The notes under the pieces were generated by a model that was not told the origin of the DNA, searched no databases, and worked only from the letters and a program-made list of their open reading frames with translations. A program made the position numbers and the translations under genes. Positions 16,769-26,448 of a stretch of DNA of 64,000 nucleotides are shown here, piece after piece (position 1 is the first letter of the stretch; every line of letters starts with the position of its first letter). The DNA lies in NCBI GenBank assembly GCA_023424395.1, contig JAFADY010000056.1:1-64000 (forward strand). The letters run 5' to 3'. The DNA comes from Bacteroidota bacterium (GTDB lineage Bacteria; Bacteroidota; Bacteroidia; Bacteroidales; Dysgonomonadaceae).

Positions 16769-17476
16769 ATGAGACTTCTTTTAATCAGCAATTCAACCAA
16801 TCCCGGAGAAGAATACTTGGATTATCCCAAACAACAGATCAAAGATTTTTTGGGCGAGAAAGCAAAAAACGCCATTTTTATACCTTACGCCGCCGTTACT
16901 TTTTCATTTGAAGAATACGAGGATAAAGTGAACAAACGTTTTGCCGAGATCGGGCATCACGTTACGAGCATCCATCGTTTTATCAATCCCGTTGAAGGCA
17001 TTGAAAACGCCGATGCCATTGTGGTGGGCGGCGGTAACACGTGGCAATTGGTAAAAATGCTTCAGGAAAAAAAACTGATGAAAGTGATCAGAAAGAAAGT
17101 GAAAAAAGGAACACCGTATATCGGATGGAGCGCGGGATCGAATATCGCATGCCCCACCCTTAGAACCACAAACGATATGCCCATTTCCGAACCCTTGAAA
17201 TTCAAAACCTTAAAATTGGTTCCCTTTCAAATTAATCCGCATTATTTGGATGACCATCCAGCAAATCACGGCGGAGAAACCCGGGAAATGCGCATCAACG
17301 AGTTTATCGAAGTAAACAGAGATGTGTACGTGGTGGGGCTTCGCGAAGGGACAATGTTACTGTTGGAAAATGACGAACTCGATTTAATCGGCAAAAAGAA
17401 TGCCCGTTTATTCAAATACGGGCAAGAGCCAAAAGAATTATCCAACGAAGACGATTTCAATTTTCTACTCGTATAA
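16769..17476 (+). CDS. pepE: Peptidase E (alpha-aspartyl dipeptidase, family S51)
   Basis: A 235-residue cytoplasmic peptidase that cleaves Asp-X dipeptides. The nucleophile elbow YIGWSAGSN (Ser near residue 120) and the histidine segment NPHYLDDHPANHGGETR are characteristic of S51 enzymes. The N-terminal MRLLLISNSTNPGEEYLD and VVGGGNTWQL also match the family. Length is normal. It has its own promoter and is followed after 27 bases by nhaA. Confidence 0.93.
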   Translation: MRLLLISNSTNPGEEYLDYPKQQIKDFLGEKAKNAIFIPYAAVTFSFEEYEDKVNKRFAEIGHHVTSIHRFINPVEGIENADAIVVGGGNTWQLVKMLQEKKLMKVIRKKVKKGTPYIGWSAGSNIACPTLRTTNDMPISEPLKFKTLKLVPFQINPHYLDDHPANHGGETREMRINEFIEVNRDVYVVGLREGTMLLLENDELDLIGKKNARLFKYGQEPKELSNEDDFNFLLV

Positions 17477-17503
17477 CAGCTTTTATACAACCCAAACCGT
17501 TTT

Positions 17504-18745
17504 ATGTCCGTTACACCTTACGCCAAGAGAAGAGGGCATCATTTTACATTAAAGGATTTCATCAACGATAGCCGTTCGGTTGGGGTCTTACTTGTGCTTT
17601 GCACTTTAGCGTCGCTGGTTATTACAAACCTTCCCGAGATCGGAGTAAAATACAATGCTTTTTGGGAAAAAGGCCTTCCCGGATTTCATTCACTGCATCT
17701 TCCACATACTGTATTGCATTTCATTAATGATGCACTGATGGCATTTTTCTTTTTCCAAGTTGGAATGGAAATAAAGCGCGAAGCGGTTATCGGAGAATTA
17801 TCCTCTCCCACCAGAATGATGTTGCCGCTTTTTTCAGCCTTGAGTGGAGTCATTTTTCCTGCCGTTATTTTTCTTATCGCTACCAAAGGTACAGATTATC
17901 AAAACGGATGGGCCATACCCACCGCTACCGATATTGCCTTCTCGTTGGGCATATTAAGCCTTTTGGGTAGGGCTGTTCCACACTCATTCAAAGTTTTCCT
18001 TACGGCCCTCGCCATTATCGACGACCTGTGCGCCATTCTTATCATTGCTTTTTTTTACGGCTCGCACCCAAACCTTTGGTGGTTAATAGGCGTGGCTTTG
18101 TGTGTAGCGGTAATTATTTTAACAGTTAAACTTTTTAAAGATAAACCCATCTGCCGATTCTTTTATCTTATATTGGGGGTTATAATGTGGTATTGCATGT
18201 ATCAATCCGGCATTCATGCAACTTTTGCCGGAGTTCTTTTATCGGCTTTGTTACCTGTAAATAAAATCCCTACGTTTGAGAAAGCATTAAACGTTCCGGT
18301 GAACTTTTTCATCATTCCAATTTTTGCGTTAGCAAATACCAGTATTTTTATAAATGCCGCAGCAATCGGCAATTTGTCTTCTAGCCTTTCTTTGGGTATT
18401 ATATTCGGGTTGTTGATAGGAAAACCGCTTGGAATTTCATTGGCTGTTTACATCATGACGAAGTTGCGGATGGTAAAGATGAAAGGCGATAACGGGTGGA
18501 AAACTTTTATGGGCGTAGGCATATTGGCAGGAATCGGATTTACCATGTCGATATTTGTTTCTACGCTTGCTTTTGAGAACAATGAACTGTACAGAGATAC
18601 GGCTAAACTCTCCGTGTTGATTGCCTCTACTTTATCTATGATAATCGGATATGCATGGTTGAAAATCGTTACCCGAAAAAACGGGAAAATATTCAGCAAA
18701 CAGGAGAGTATGAAACATATTGCAGAACGACGCAAACTATCGTAA
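17504..18745 (+). CDS. nhaA: Na+/H+ antiporter NhaA
   Basis: A 413-residue inner-membrane antiporter with about 11-12 helices. It exports Na+ in exchange for protons and helps pH and sodium homeostasis. The family signatures ATDIAFSLGIL and ALAIIDDLCAILIIAFFYG (the paired Asp of the ion site) are present, with GIHATFAGVLLSALLP later. The extra hydrophilic C-terminal tail is short. It is probably co-transcribed with pepE. It converges on tatC with a 25-base gap. Confidence 0.95.
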   Translation: MSVTPYAKRRGHHFTLKDFINDSRSVGVLLVLCTLASLVITNLPEIGVKYNAFWEKGLPGFHSLHLPHTVLHFINDALMAFFFFQVGMEIKREAVIGELSSPTRMMLPLFSALSGVIFPAVIFLIATKGTDYQNGWAIPTATDIAFSLGILSLLGRAVPHSFKVFLTALAIIDDLCAILIIAFFYGSHPNLWWLIGVALCVAVIILTVKLFKDKPICRFFYLILGVIMWYCMYQSGIHATFAGVLLSALLPVNKIPTFEKALNVPVNFFIIPIFALANTSIFINAAAIGNLSSSLSLGIIFGLLIGKPLGISLAVYIMTKLRMVKMKGDNGWKTFMGVGILAGIGFTMSIFVSTLAFENNELYRDTAKLSVLIASTLSMIIGYAWLKIVTRKNGKIFSKQESMKHIAERRKLS

Positions 18746-18770
18746 CTTCAAAGCATGTTTTCTTAAAAAA

Positions 18771-19598
18771 CTACTCAAAAATCGCAGGCAGATTATCTTC
18801 TTCCTCCAATTCGGGCGGTTCTTTTTTCACAACGAAAGCGCTTATTTCCCAAAGCATGTAAAGAGGCAAAGTTACCACGAAAAGTGAGAACGGGTCTCCC
18901 GATGGAGTTATAATGGCGGCAAGTACCAATGAACCCACAATGGCGTGTTTACGGAATTTACGGAAGAACGGACGATAAACCAATCCAAGATTGGATAATA
19001 GCCAGAAAACCAGCGGAAGCTCGAAAACCAATCCCATGATAAGAATTAGGGTATAAAAGTTATTCATGTAAGAATCCAGCGATATACTGTTTCGGATCTT
19101 ATCGCTCAATTCAAATGTAATCAAGAATCTGAAGATTAAAGGGAATACGATAAAATAACCCACCAAGCATCCAATAACAAACATAAATCCGCCGAAACCG
19201 AAAGCTGTTTTTACTCCTTTGGCTTCATTTTCGTACAAAGCCGGACTGACAAAGCGCCATAACTGAAACAATATAAACGGAATAGTGCATAACACAGCAA
19301 AAGCCAGCGATGTGGAAATGTATGTCATGAACTGGGTGGTCATGTTAATATTCAACATGTCCACTTTAAATGCTTCAGCCGAAAAATCGGGCAGAAAGGT
19401 AATGTATTGGCTGGCTTTATCGAGAAAACGATAAGTTACGAAATCGGACGAACTGGGAGCAAGAATAACAGAATCGAATATTTTGGGGATAACGATCAAT
19501 CCGGCTATGGTAAAAATAAGAACTGCCCCGATAATACGTATCAAAGTCCATCGGAATTCTTCCAGATGATCCCAAAAAGACATTTCTTTCTCGGCCAT
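18771..19598 (-). CDS. tatC: Sec-independent protein translocase TatC
   Basis: A 275-residue six-helix membrane protein, the signal-peptide receptor of the twin-arginine export system. The N-terminal SFWDHLEEFRWTLIR corresponds to the conserved HLEELR signature, and later LPLVFWLLSNLGLV and RKHAIVGSLVLAAIITPSGDP are TatC hallmarks. It lies about 120 bases after tatA on the same strand, so the two form a minimal tatAC operon as is usual in Bacteroidetes. Confidence 0.95.
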   Translation of the reverse strand: MAEKEMSFWDHLEEFRWTLIRIIGAVLIFTIAGLIVIPKIFDSVILAPSSSDFVTYRFLDKASQYITFLPDFSAEAFKVDMLNINMTTQFMTYISTSLAFAVLCTIPFILFQLWRFVSPALYENEAKGVKTAFGFGGFMFVIGCLVGYFIVFPLIFRFLITFELSDKIRNSISLDSYMNNFYTLILIMGLVFELPLVFWLLSNLGLVYRPFFRKFRKHAIVGSLVLAAIITPSGDPFSLFVVTLPLYMLWEISAFVVKKEPPELEEEDNLPAIFE

Positions 19599-19718
19599 TT
19601 ACCTCTAAAGTCTATAGATTTTAAATTCTCGGAAACAGCCCGAATATAATTTAGGCCAATTCCGAGAAATTTATTAAATGCTTAATCGCTATGCTATCCG
19701 TTTTTAGGATAAATGCGC

Positions 19719-19937
19719 TTAATGATTAGTGTTTGTAGTTGTTGTAGTATTTCTATCGGCAGTATGATCTGCTTTTATGTCATCTTCAATGTCGTTCAAA
19801 CCCCTTTTGAAGCTGTTGATGCCTTTGCCCAAACCTTTCATGAATTCGGGAATTTTTTTGCCTCCAAAAAGAATAAGAATAACCAAAACGATGATAGGTA
19901 TCTCCCAGCCATTCAAGTTAAAAAGTAACGGATTCAT
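19719..19937 (-). CDS. tatA: Twin-arginine translocase subunit TatA/E
   Basis: A 72-residue protein with one membrane helix (about 9-27) and the motif LFGGKKIPEFMKGLGKG, the FGxxKxPE hinge of TatA. An amphipathic helix and an acidic, Asn/Thr-rich tail follow. It oligomerises to form the passage for folded proteins bound by TatC. It lies upstream of tatC on the same strand. Confidence 0.93.
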   Translation of the reverse strand: MNPLLFNLNGWEIPIIVLVILILFGGKKIPEFMKGLGKGINSFKRGLNDIEDDIKADHTADRNTTTTTNTNH

Positions 19938-20062
19938 AGGTCTTATTTTATTTAAATTGTTATTGTTATACTTTGCTACAAGATTACAAAAATAGAATTA
20001 TTTATTTAGCTTATCAAAGAAATTATGATAAAGTTTGAAAAAATACTTTCATTTTGAGAAAA

Positions 20063-21088
20063 TTAATACTGAATGACCAAATCCAGATAAACCGGCAAGT
20101 GATCGCTGAAGCCGCCGACATATCGCGGCCCGAGATGCGTTCTGTAAGGGCGTTTTTTGCCGGATAGTTTATCCGTTTCCAGTAAAAAATCGGGATTAAA
20201 AACATGGGCTTCTTTGTTTTTTATTTTGATGGAGGAACTGTCCGTCAGCAAATTCCCGCTTACAATAAGTTGATCTAAAATCTCCCACCGGCCTTGATAA
20301 GCATACGTGCCAAAATCTCGTTCTTTGATTCGATGAAAAAATAAGTTATATAACTCTTTATCACTGCGGTGATAGTTGATGCTTCTCGCTTTCAGGGTTT
20401 GGAAAATACTTCTGTCGTTGGGGTGATCGTTAAAATCGCCCATGATAATTATATTTGCCCTTTCCCTCAAAATAAACAAGCTGTCCACTTTGGCGCGAAG
20501 CATGGTTGCCGCATCCACGCGTGCCGGCTCGGTCTCCCGCTGTCCGCCGCTGCGACTCGGAAAATGACAAACAAAAACATCAATCGTGTCTCCGTTCATA
20601 ACTCGGCCTGTGGCATGTAAGATATTTCTTGTGGGGCGGGTCGCCCGATCCCTGAAAATTATTTCGTATTCTTGGTGATGAAATAATTTAAACTGATAGG
20701 GTTGGTAAAGCAACGCTACATCAATTCCTCTTCTGTCCGGTGAATTGGTCATCACATACTCGTAATCTTGTGCGCGTAACGGAGATCGGCGGGTAAGATC
20801 GAAAATCACCGAATCGTTCTCCACTTCGCAAAGCCCCACCAAGGCGGGCGATTGCATACCGCCAACGGCGGTAATTACACGCGTAATGTTTCTGAGTTTT
20901 TCCCAATATTTCCAATCGTTCCAACGCAAAGCGCCGCCGGTAACGAACTCATCATCATTTTTCAGGAAATCTTTTTTTGTGTCGAAAAGGTTTTCCACAT
21001 TATAGAACATAACGCGAAAATCGTTTTGCGCAACAGAAAACCCAAACGACAGAACAAGAAACGCAAGAAAAACAACGATCTTTCTCAT
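20063..21088 (-). CDS. Secreted endonuclease/exonuclease/phosphatase-family protein
   Basis: A 341-residue protein with a signal peptide (MRKIVVFLAFLVLSFGFSVAQ) and a complete EEP fold. The metal and catalytic motifs are FYNVENLFD (Asn), VGLCEVEND (Glu), MGDFNDHP (Asp, Asn) and FSDHLPV (Asp-His). Members include DNase I-like nucleases and phosphodiesterases; the substrate is unknown. Export suggests a role in scavenging nucleic acid or phosphate esters. It sits 33 bases after the beta-helix lipoprotein on the same strand and is probably co-transcribed. Confidence 0.88.
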   Translation of the reverse strand: MRKIVVFLAFLVLSFGFSVAQNDFRVMFYNVENLFDTKKDFLKNDDEFVTGGALRWNDWKYWEKLRNITRVITAVGGMQSPALVGLCEVENDSVIFDLTRRSPLRAQDYEYVMTNSPDRRGIDVALLYQPYQFKLFHHQEYEIIFRDRATRPTRNILHATGRVMNGDTIDVFVCHFPSRSGGQRETEPARVDAATMLRAKVDSLFILRERANIIIMGDFNDHPNDRSIFQTLKARSINYHRSDKELYNLFFHRIKERDFGTYAYQGRWEILDQLIVSGNLLTDSSSIKIKNKEAHVFNPDFLLETDKLSGKKRPYRTHLGPRYVGGFSDHLPVYLDLVIQY

Positions 21089-21121
21089 GCCGGCAAAGTT
21101 AAGGAATTAATTGAAAACAAC

Positions 21122-22537
21122 TTACTCTTTTACAAATTCATAGCAACCCAAATCGGGGTTTTCATCAGAGAGGCGTGAAACGCCTTTTAAATCGAGCGGA
21201 AGAGAAAGTGAGTATTGCCTATCGGCAGCATTGATAGCCACAGAAACCGAATCTAAACGAAAATCGTAAATGCGGCTATTTTCTTCATTGAGTGCGCGGA
21301 AAGTCTTTTCTTTCGGACTCCACAAGACATTGACAAAGTTATCTCCCGATTTTTCCGGCGATTTTATCTGGCAGTTAACGAAAAGATAATTGAACGGTGT
21401 ATCGTCTTCAGACTTTTCTAAGGTTATTTCATCCGTTTGGGTGCCATCGACAATGCTGTTCACAAAACGGCAATTTTGCAAAGCAAACAAATCTTCGCCT
21501 CTTTTATTGGCGATAACAACTGCTGCTGCACGACGGGTTTCCCATTGATAATGATTGGCTACCGTGGTGTGCAGAAATTCGTATTTCCCACCAACCAAGC
21601 GAACGGCCGCTCCTCCCGAATTGGTGATCTGAGCATTAGAAACCTCTATATCGCAATTCGTTGCCGATAATCCGTCAGCGATGTTGTTGTGGATGATTAC
21701 ATTTTTTAAAACGGCTTTTTTCTGAGTGGTTTCCGACGAATGAAAGAGAATTCCGTAATAGGCATTTCTAATTTGCACATTCTCAAAAGAATTGCCATAA
21801 CTCAAAGAATCGACGAAAACGCCTTGCCATTGCCCCGAAACCAAATCGTACGGGATATCCGCAAGCATCTTATCGGTTCTGTCGCCTCGCATCACCACGG
21901 GCTGTTCTGTAGTTCCTTCGGCATTTACCGTTCCACGCACAAAAAGCCCTGCATTTTTACTGAAAAAAAACTTCGTATTTTGCGCAATGGTAAGCGTGGC
22001 ACCGGGTTCAACTATAATGGAATCTTTCAACAGAAAAGGTTTTTCACCCGTTAATGTGGTGTCTTTGTCGATGATTTTTTTACTCCAAATGTAGGCGTCT
22101 TGCCCGTATGCTTCGAGCAACACCGATTGTTCGTTTCCTGCTCTCCTGAAACGAATGTGGTCTTCGATAAGCATCGGATTGTTTGCAGAAGTGGGGTTCA
22201 CGGTAACTTCCACAAAAACAAAAATACTGTCGCCCGCAAGTATTTCCACATTGGAGAACTCGGTGCCCCGCATTCCGTCCACATTAATTCTGAAACCACT
22301 GTTGGCGTGATCTTCCAAACGGATGTTCTCTATAAGCAAATCCTGTTTGTTGCGATTATAAACCTTAAGCAGTCTGGTGGACGAGCCGACGGTGGTGAAA
22401 ACAGTATCGAACCGAACGGTGTCTGCCGAAAAATAGAGCTTATCGTTGGGATTGGCAGAATAATTCACCTCATTTTCGCAAGCAGCGAAAATTCCGATTG
22501 TAAGGAAAAGGAAAACTATGAGACGTAAAGGCTTCAT
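21122..22537 (-). CDS. Surface or periplasmic beta-helix lipoprotein, function unknown
   Basis: A 471-residue protein starting MKPLRLIVFLFLTIGIFAAC, with a clear lipobox (FAAC). After an N-terminal Ig-like region (about 45-150) comes a stretch with the short strand-turn periodicity of a right-handed parallel beta-helix (about 180-400), for example ENVQIRNAYYGILFHSS and KNVIIHNNIADGLSATNCD. Such folds occur in polysaccharide lyases and adhesins, but no catalytic motif is recognised. The family is common in Bacteroidales. Confidence 0.8.
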   Translation of the reverse strand: MKPLRLIVFLFLTIGIFAACENEVNYSANPNDKLYFSADTVRFDTVFTTVGSSTRLLKVYNRNKQDLLIENIRLEDHANSGFRINVDGMRGTEFSNVEILAGDSIFVFVEVTVNPTSANNPMLIEDHIRFRRAGNEQSVLLEAYGQDAYIWSKKIIDKDTTLTGEKPFLLKDSIIVEPGATLTIAQNTKFFFSKNAGLFVRGTVNAEGTTEQPVVMRGDRTDKMLADIPYDLVSGQWQGVFVDSLSYGNSFENVQIRNAYYGILFHSSETTQKKAVLKNVIIHNNIADGLSATNCDIEVSNAQITNSGGAAVRLVGGKYEFLHTTVANHYQWETRRAAAVVIANKRGEDLFALQNCRFVNSIVDGTQTDEITLEKSEDDTPFNYLFVNCQIKSPEKSGDNFVNVLWSPKEKTFRALNEENSRIYDFRLDSVSVAINAADRQYSLSLPLDLKGVSRLSDENPDLGCYEFVKE

Positions 22538-22543
22538 CGGATG

Positions 22544-22584
22544 AAAAAAACGCGAAAGTGTTGAATGCTCAAAACTTTCGCGTT
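22544..22584 (-). terminator. Rho-independent terminator of the PepD gene, possibly bidirectional
   Basis: AACGCGAAAGT (22549-22559) pairs perfectly with ACTTTCGCGTT (22574-22584). Leftward, the stem is followed by seven T (22544-22550 as A on the plus strand), which terminates the peptidase transcript just before the next gene starts. A T-rich run also follows on the right side. Confidence 0.65.
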
Positions 22585-22636
22585 GGTTGTTTTTTATTGC
22601 ATTTATGTAATAACGAACCCTGAGCAGTTTTATTAT

Positions 22637-24109
22637 TTACTCTGCAACAGTTTCGGCAGGCACATTTTCGAGGACCTTGATCAGGTAATCCCACCATTTT
22701 TTTACCGAAGGTATGTTTACTTTTTCATCGGGCGAGTGGACATCCGTCATATCCGGACCGATGGAGATCATATCCAGATTCGGGTATTTTTCGAGGAAAA
22801 GCCCGCACTCCAAACCGGCATGGATGGCTTTTACCTTTGCATTCTTTTTGTAAAGGCTGCGGTATTCTTTTTTGGCCAGTTTCAGAATTTCGGAATTCGT
22901 GTTGGGTTGCCATCCGGGGTATCCGTCGTTGTGTGTAATTTTGGCTCCTGCCAAATCGAAAACTGTCGAAACCATGTTCACGATGTCGTTTTTGCTCGAT
23001 TCAACCGAACTGCGCTGGCTGGTACCGATTTCAATGGTATTTTTATCGATCATTTTTATAGATGCCAAGTTGGTGGAGGTTTCTACCAATCCGTCAATAT
23101 CTTGGCTCATAGCAATCACACCGTGCGGACAAGCATAAATAGCTTGAATTAGTTTTTCCGTAACGCTTTTTTTGATGATCTTGGACGGAATTTGCACCGA
23201 TTCCAATTGAATATCCAAATTGGGTTCGGTCTTTTTTAATTCGTTTTGAACGTTTGCCAAGAAAACATTTAATTTTACACGCACGTCTTCTTTATACTTA
23301 TCCTTCACTCCCACAATGGCGTAAGCTTCGCGGGCGATGGCGTTGTGCAAATTGCCGCCTGCGATTTCAGAAAGTACCATGCCGTATTTTTTGCGCATCA
23401 GCGAATACAAGAACCGGTTGAGAATTTTATTGGCGTTTCCGAATCCTTTGTGAATATCGCTTCCGGAGTGTCCTCCGCGCAAACCTTTTACGTGCACTTT
23501 AAACCAGAAATATTTTTTCGGAACATCTTTTTCTTTGTATTTAAAATAGGCTTTTGTGCCTTTTCCACCGGCGCAGCCGATATAAATTTCCCCTTCCTCT
23601 TCGGTATCGAGGTTGATGAGGATATTTCCCGTGAGGAAATCTTTTTGTAATGAATTGGCGCCAGTTAATCCGGTTTCTTCATCAACGGTGAAAAGCGCTT
23701 CAATTTTTCCATGAGCAATGTCTTTAGCTGCTAAAACCGCCAATTGCGCAGCAACGCCAATGCCGTTATCGGCGCCTAAGGTGGTTCCGTTGGCAGTAAG
23801 CCAATCGCCATCGATAATCGTTTCGATAGGGTCGTTATCGAAATCGTGTTCCACATCGCTGTTTTTTTCACAAACCATATCCACGTGCGATTGCAAAATA
23901 ATGGTCGGCAAATCTTCTTTACCTTTTGTTGCTGGTTTTGTGATGACTAAATTTCCGGCATCGTCTTGTCGGGCATCTAATTTTTGTTTTTTGGCAAACT
24001 CAAGCAAATAAGCCAGAATTTTTTCTTCTTTTTTAGATGGGCGCGGAATTTGGGTAATATCGTGAAAATAATTCCACACGCTTTTTGGTTCAACGTCTTT
24101 AATTGTCAT
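22637..24109 (-). CDS. pepD: Aminoacyl-histidine dipeptidase (PepD-like, family M20)
   Basis: A 490-residue zinc peptidase that hydrolyses Xaa-His dipeptides such as carnosine. The first metal motif is ILQSHVDMVCEK, with LGADNGIG carrying the bridging Asp. The catalytic region VDEETGLTGA carries the Glu pair, and the late motif AIHAGLECGLFLEKYP and MTDVHSPDEKV completes the site. The dimerisation lid contains KGLRGGHSGSDIHKG. Length and all motifs are normal. It is terminated by the hairpin at 22549-22584. Confidence 0.94.
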   Translation of the reverse strand: MTIKDVEPKSVWNYFHDITQIPRPSKKEEKILAYLLEFAKKQKLDARQDDAGNLVITKPATKGKEDLPTIILQSHVDMVCEKNSDVEHDFDNDPIETIIDGDWLTANGTTLGADNGIGVAAQLAVLAAKDIAHGKIEALFTVDEETGLTGANSLQKDFLTGNILINLDTEEEGEIYIGCAGGKGTKAYFKYKEKDVPKKYFWFKVHVKGLRGGHSGSDIHKGFGNANKILNRFLYSLMRKKYGMVLSEIAGGNLHNAIAREAYAIVGVKDKYKEDVRVKLNVFLANVQNELKKTEPNLDIQLESVQIPSKIIKKSVTEKLIQAIYACPHGVIAMSQDIDGLVETSTNLASIKMIDKNTIEIGTSQRSSVESSKNDIVNMVSTVFDLAGAKITHNDGYPGWQPNTNSEILKLAKKEYRSLYKKNAKVKAIHAGLECGLFLEKYPNLDMISIGPDMTDVHSPDEKVNIPSVKKWWDYLIKVLENVPAETVAE

Positions 24110-24234
24110 AATTTTTAATTAATTATATTACGGGTGTCTGAAATCAATGCGTAAATATAAAGCAAAAAATCGGCAAAAAGAAAATTTTTATTATCTTTAA
24201 GACGAAAAAATTGTTGTTTAATTGTTAATTGGAT

Positions 24235-24242
24235 TATCTTTG
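24235..24242 (+). promoter_or_regulatory. Promoter -7 box of the small membrane protein/ompH unit
   Basis: TATCTTTG is an exact match, with TTGT at 24211-24214 about 20 bases upstream. It lies 20 bases before the ATG at 24263. Confidence 0.55.
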
Positions 24243-24262
24243 CCCCACAAATTGAAAATGAT

Positions 24263-24484
24263 ATGATTAAAATGTTGATTTTTGGAATAGTGATCCTTTT
24301 CATTGCTATTATGTTGATGGGGATGAGGATATTTTTTACCAAAAAAGGCGAGTTCCCGAACACACATATCGGCGCCAGCCAAGCTATGAAAGACAGAAAA
24401 ATTTCTTGCGCCACTTCTCAAGAGAGAGAAAGCTATCGTAGAGAAAGCCCTATAGAGAAAATGCTCAAAAGCGAAAAATTATAA
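24263..24484 (+). CDS. Small single-pass membrane protein, unknown function
   Basis: A 73-residue protein with an N-terminal membrane helix (about 4-24). It has a charged tail containing KKGEFPNTHIGASQAMKDR, a segment I associate with a small conserved Bacteroidales family near OmpH-like genes. It has its own promoter and lies 21 bases before the OmpH gene, so the two are likely co-expressed. No function is known to me. Confidence 0.65.
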   Translation: MIKMLIFGIVILFIAIMLMGMRIFFTKKGEFPNTHIGASQAMKDRKISCATSQERESYRRESPIEKMLKSEKL

Positions 24485-24505
24485 TCAAAACAAGTTTACA
24501 AGAAA

Positions 24506-25147
24506 ATGAAGAATAATTACCCTTATATTATAAGCGGAGTTTTAGGAATTGCGCTCATTGTGCTTTATATTTTATTTTTTACTCAGAGGCCACAAAAAGG
24601 TGAAATGGAGACGGGAGACCTTACAACGTTAATGAGCGATTCATCGGTTACCTTGCCAATAGCGTACGTGAACGTGGATTCGCTTTTGCTAAATTACAAT
24701 TTTGCTAAAGATTTAAATGAGGCTTTGATGAGAACCGAAGAAAGTTCGCGTGCAAGTTTAAACCAAAAGGAAAGACAATTTAATGCCGCCGCGCAGGAGT
24801 TTCAGAGAAAATTGCAAAATAACGCATTTTTGAGCCAGGAAAGAGCAGAGCAAGAGCAGCAACGGATCATGAAACTGCAGCAAGAATATCAACAAATGGC
24901 CGAGAGATTGGCGCAGGAATTCGCGCTTGAACAACAAAAACTAAACATCGAACTTTCCGACACGGTAAAAGTGAGGTTGGTAGAGTTCAACAAAGATAAA
25001 GGGTATCAGATCATTTTCAGCAATACATCTGCAGACAATATTTTGTATGCCGATGAAAAATATGATATTACCGAAGAAGTAATTACTTTTCTGAATAGAA
25101 AATACGGGCCGCAGACATCGGCTTCCGGCGCTGCTGATAAAAAGTAA
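24506..25147 (+). CDS. OmpH/Skp-family periplasmic chaperone-like protein
   Basis: A 213-residue protein with an N-terminal hydrophobic segment (about 5-25) that acts as signal or anchor. The central coiled coil (about 75-160, rich in Glu, Gln and Lys, with EQEQQRIMKLQQEYQQ) is typical of Skp/OmpH tentacles. The end YQIIFSNTSADNILYADEKYDIT matches the OmpH C-terminal strand. Skp-type proteins hold unfolded outer-membrane proteins in the periplasm. A terminator follows at 25172. Confidence 0.88.
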   Translation: MKNNYPYIISGVLGIALIVLYILFFTQRPQKGEMETGDLTTLMSDSSVTLPIAYVNVDSLLLNYNFAKDLNEALMRTEESSRASLNQKERQFNAAAQEFQRKLQNNAFLSQERAEQEQQRIMKLQQEYQQMAERLAQEFALEQQKLNIELSDTVKVRLVEFNKDKGYQIIFSNTSADNILYADEKYDITEEVITFLNRKYGPQTSASGAADKK

Positions 25148-25169
25148 TTTAAAAATGAAAATCTGTTTT

Positions 25170-25200
25170 AACCCTTCGCTTATTGCGAGGGGTTTGTTTT
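25170..25200 (+). terminator. Rho-independent terminator after the OmpH gene
   Basis: CCCTTCGC (25172-25179) and GCGAGGGG (25185-25192) form a stem with one G-T pair and a TTATT loop. It is extended by AA/TT and followed by TTTGTTTT. Confidence 0.7.
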
Positions 25201-25232
25201 ATCTGTAAATCTCCTGAAGAAGGTTAATTTTC

Positions 25233-26399
25233 ATGAATCATTTTCAACGATACCTCAACAAATTAAATCCGGAATTGCTCGCAAGAAGTTATCCCGATGA
25301 TTTTCCTGCGGAGATGATCGTAGTTATTCCGTGTTACAATGAAAAAGATTTACCTCTTACACTACATAGTTTACTCGAATGCGATCCTTCGGATGCGAAG
25401 GTGTTGGGAGTGATAGTTTTCAATTCAAGTGAACGCTCAACGCAGGCAGGCATTGAGCAGAACCGCATTTCGTGCAACGAAATTCTCCAGTTTTCTCATG
25501 AAAACAATACCAAAAACATACGATTCTTTCCGTTATTATTCGAAAATTTACCCCGCAAGCATGCGGGTGTGGGATTGGCGCGCAAGATCGGGATGGATTT
25601 GGCGATCGATCATTTTTACAAAACCGATAACCCTTTGGGCATCCTTATTTCGCTGGATGCCGATTGCACGGTTTCGCCCAACTTTTTAAACGATATTTAT
25701 TTCGCCTTCCGCGAAAACGAAAACCTGAACGCCACCATCCACAATTTCCGGCACAGGGTAGATAAGAACAACCCGAAAATAGAAATTGCCATTCGCCAGT
25801 ATGAGTCGTATATCCGCTATTTTCGCAATTCGTTACGCGATGCCGGTTTCCCATATTATTATCACACCATTGGCTCGGCATTTGCCGTTTCTGCCCATGC
25901 GTACGTGCGGGTAGGAGGAATGGGACGTCAACAGGGCGGAGAAGATTTTTATTTCCTGCAAAAAGTGTTCGCGTTGGGCAATATAAAGGAACTGAACAAT
26001 GTTTTTGTGTATCCCATGGCAAGGTTTTCCGACAGGGTTCCGTTCGGCACAGGCCCTGCTTTGCAAAAGATTATGGATGAACCCGACGGAGAAATGAAAG
26101 TTTACTCGCCCGAATCATTTGCGGCATTGAAAGAATTATTCGCTACGAAAGACAGGTTTTTCAAAAAAGACAGGGCTTTTATTGAGCAGGAAATAAAAAA
26201 AATTCATCCATTCCTTACAAAATTTTTAATGGAAACCGATTTCCTCTCGCAGGTAGAAGATTGTAACCGAAATTCAGCTACGTTAGCGGCTTATCAGAAA
26301 CGATTTTTTCATCATTTCAACGCGTTCCGCATTATTAAATACCTGAACGCGGCGCATGATAATGCTTTCTCACTTGTGCCTTTGAACACTGTGTTTTGA
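25233..26399 (+). CDS. Family 2-type glycosyltransferase
   Basis: A 388-residue GT-A fold enzyme. The N-terminal region has EMIVVIPCYNEKDLPLTLHS, the nucleotide-sugar binding start, and ILISLDADCTVSPNFL contains the metal-binding DAD motif near residue 150. GGEDFYFLQKV resembles the acceptor-side ED motif. No membrane helix is clear, so it probably acts at the inner face of the membrane. Donor and acceptor are unknown. Confidence 0.82.
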   Translation: MNHFQRYLNKLNPELLARSYPDDFPAEMIVVIPCYNEKDLPLTLHSLLECDPSDAKVLGVIVFNSSERSTQAGIEQNRISCNEILQFSHENNTKNIRFFPLLFENLPRKHAGVGLARKIGMDLAIDHFYKTDNPLGILISLDADCTVSPNFLNDIYFAFRENENLNATIHNFRHRVDKNNPKIEIAIRQYESYIRYFRNSLRDAGFPYYYHTIGSAFAVSAHAYVRVGGMGRQQGGEDFYFLQKVFALGNIKELNNVFVYPMARFSDRVPFGTGPALQKIMDEPDGEMKVYSPESFAALKELFATKDRFFKKDRAFIEQEIKKIHPFLTKFLMETDFLSQVEDCNRNSATLAAYQKRFFHHFNAFRIIKYLNAAHDNAFSLVPLNTVF

Positions 26400-26425
26400 A
26401 ATCTGCCTAAAAAGCAGTAATTTTG
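26395..26425 (+). promoter_or_regulatory. Promoter of marC
   Basis: TTTG at 26395-26398 and TAATTTTG at 26418-26425 are 19 bases apart, an ideal Bacteroidetes promoter. The -33 box overlaps the stop codon of the glycosyltransferase gene. Confidence 0.65.
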
Positions 26426-26448
26426 CGCCTCTTTTAGAACTTACACTT

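Noticed and set aside
22565..23152. Plus-strand ORF of about 195 codons over the PepD gene
   Set aside because: It is antisense to a well-conserved M20 peptidase and has no start context or recognisable features.
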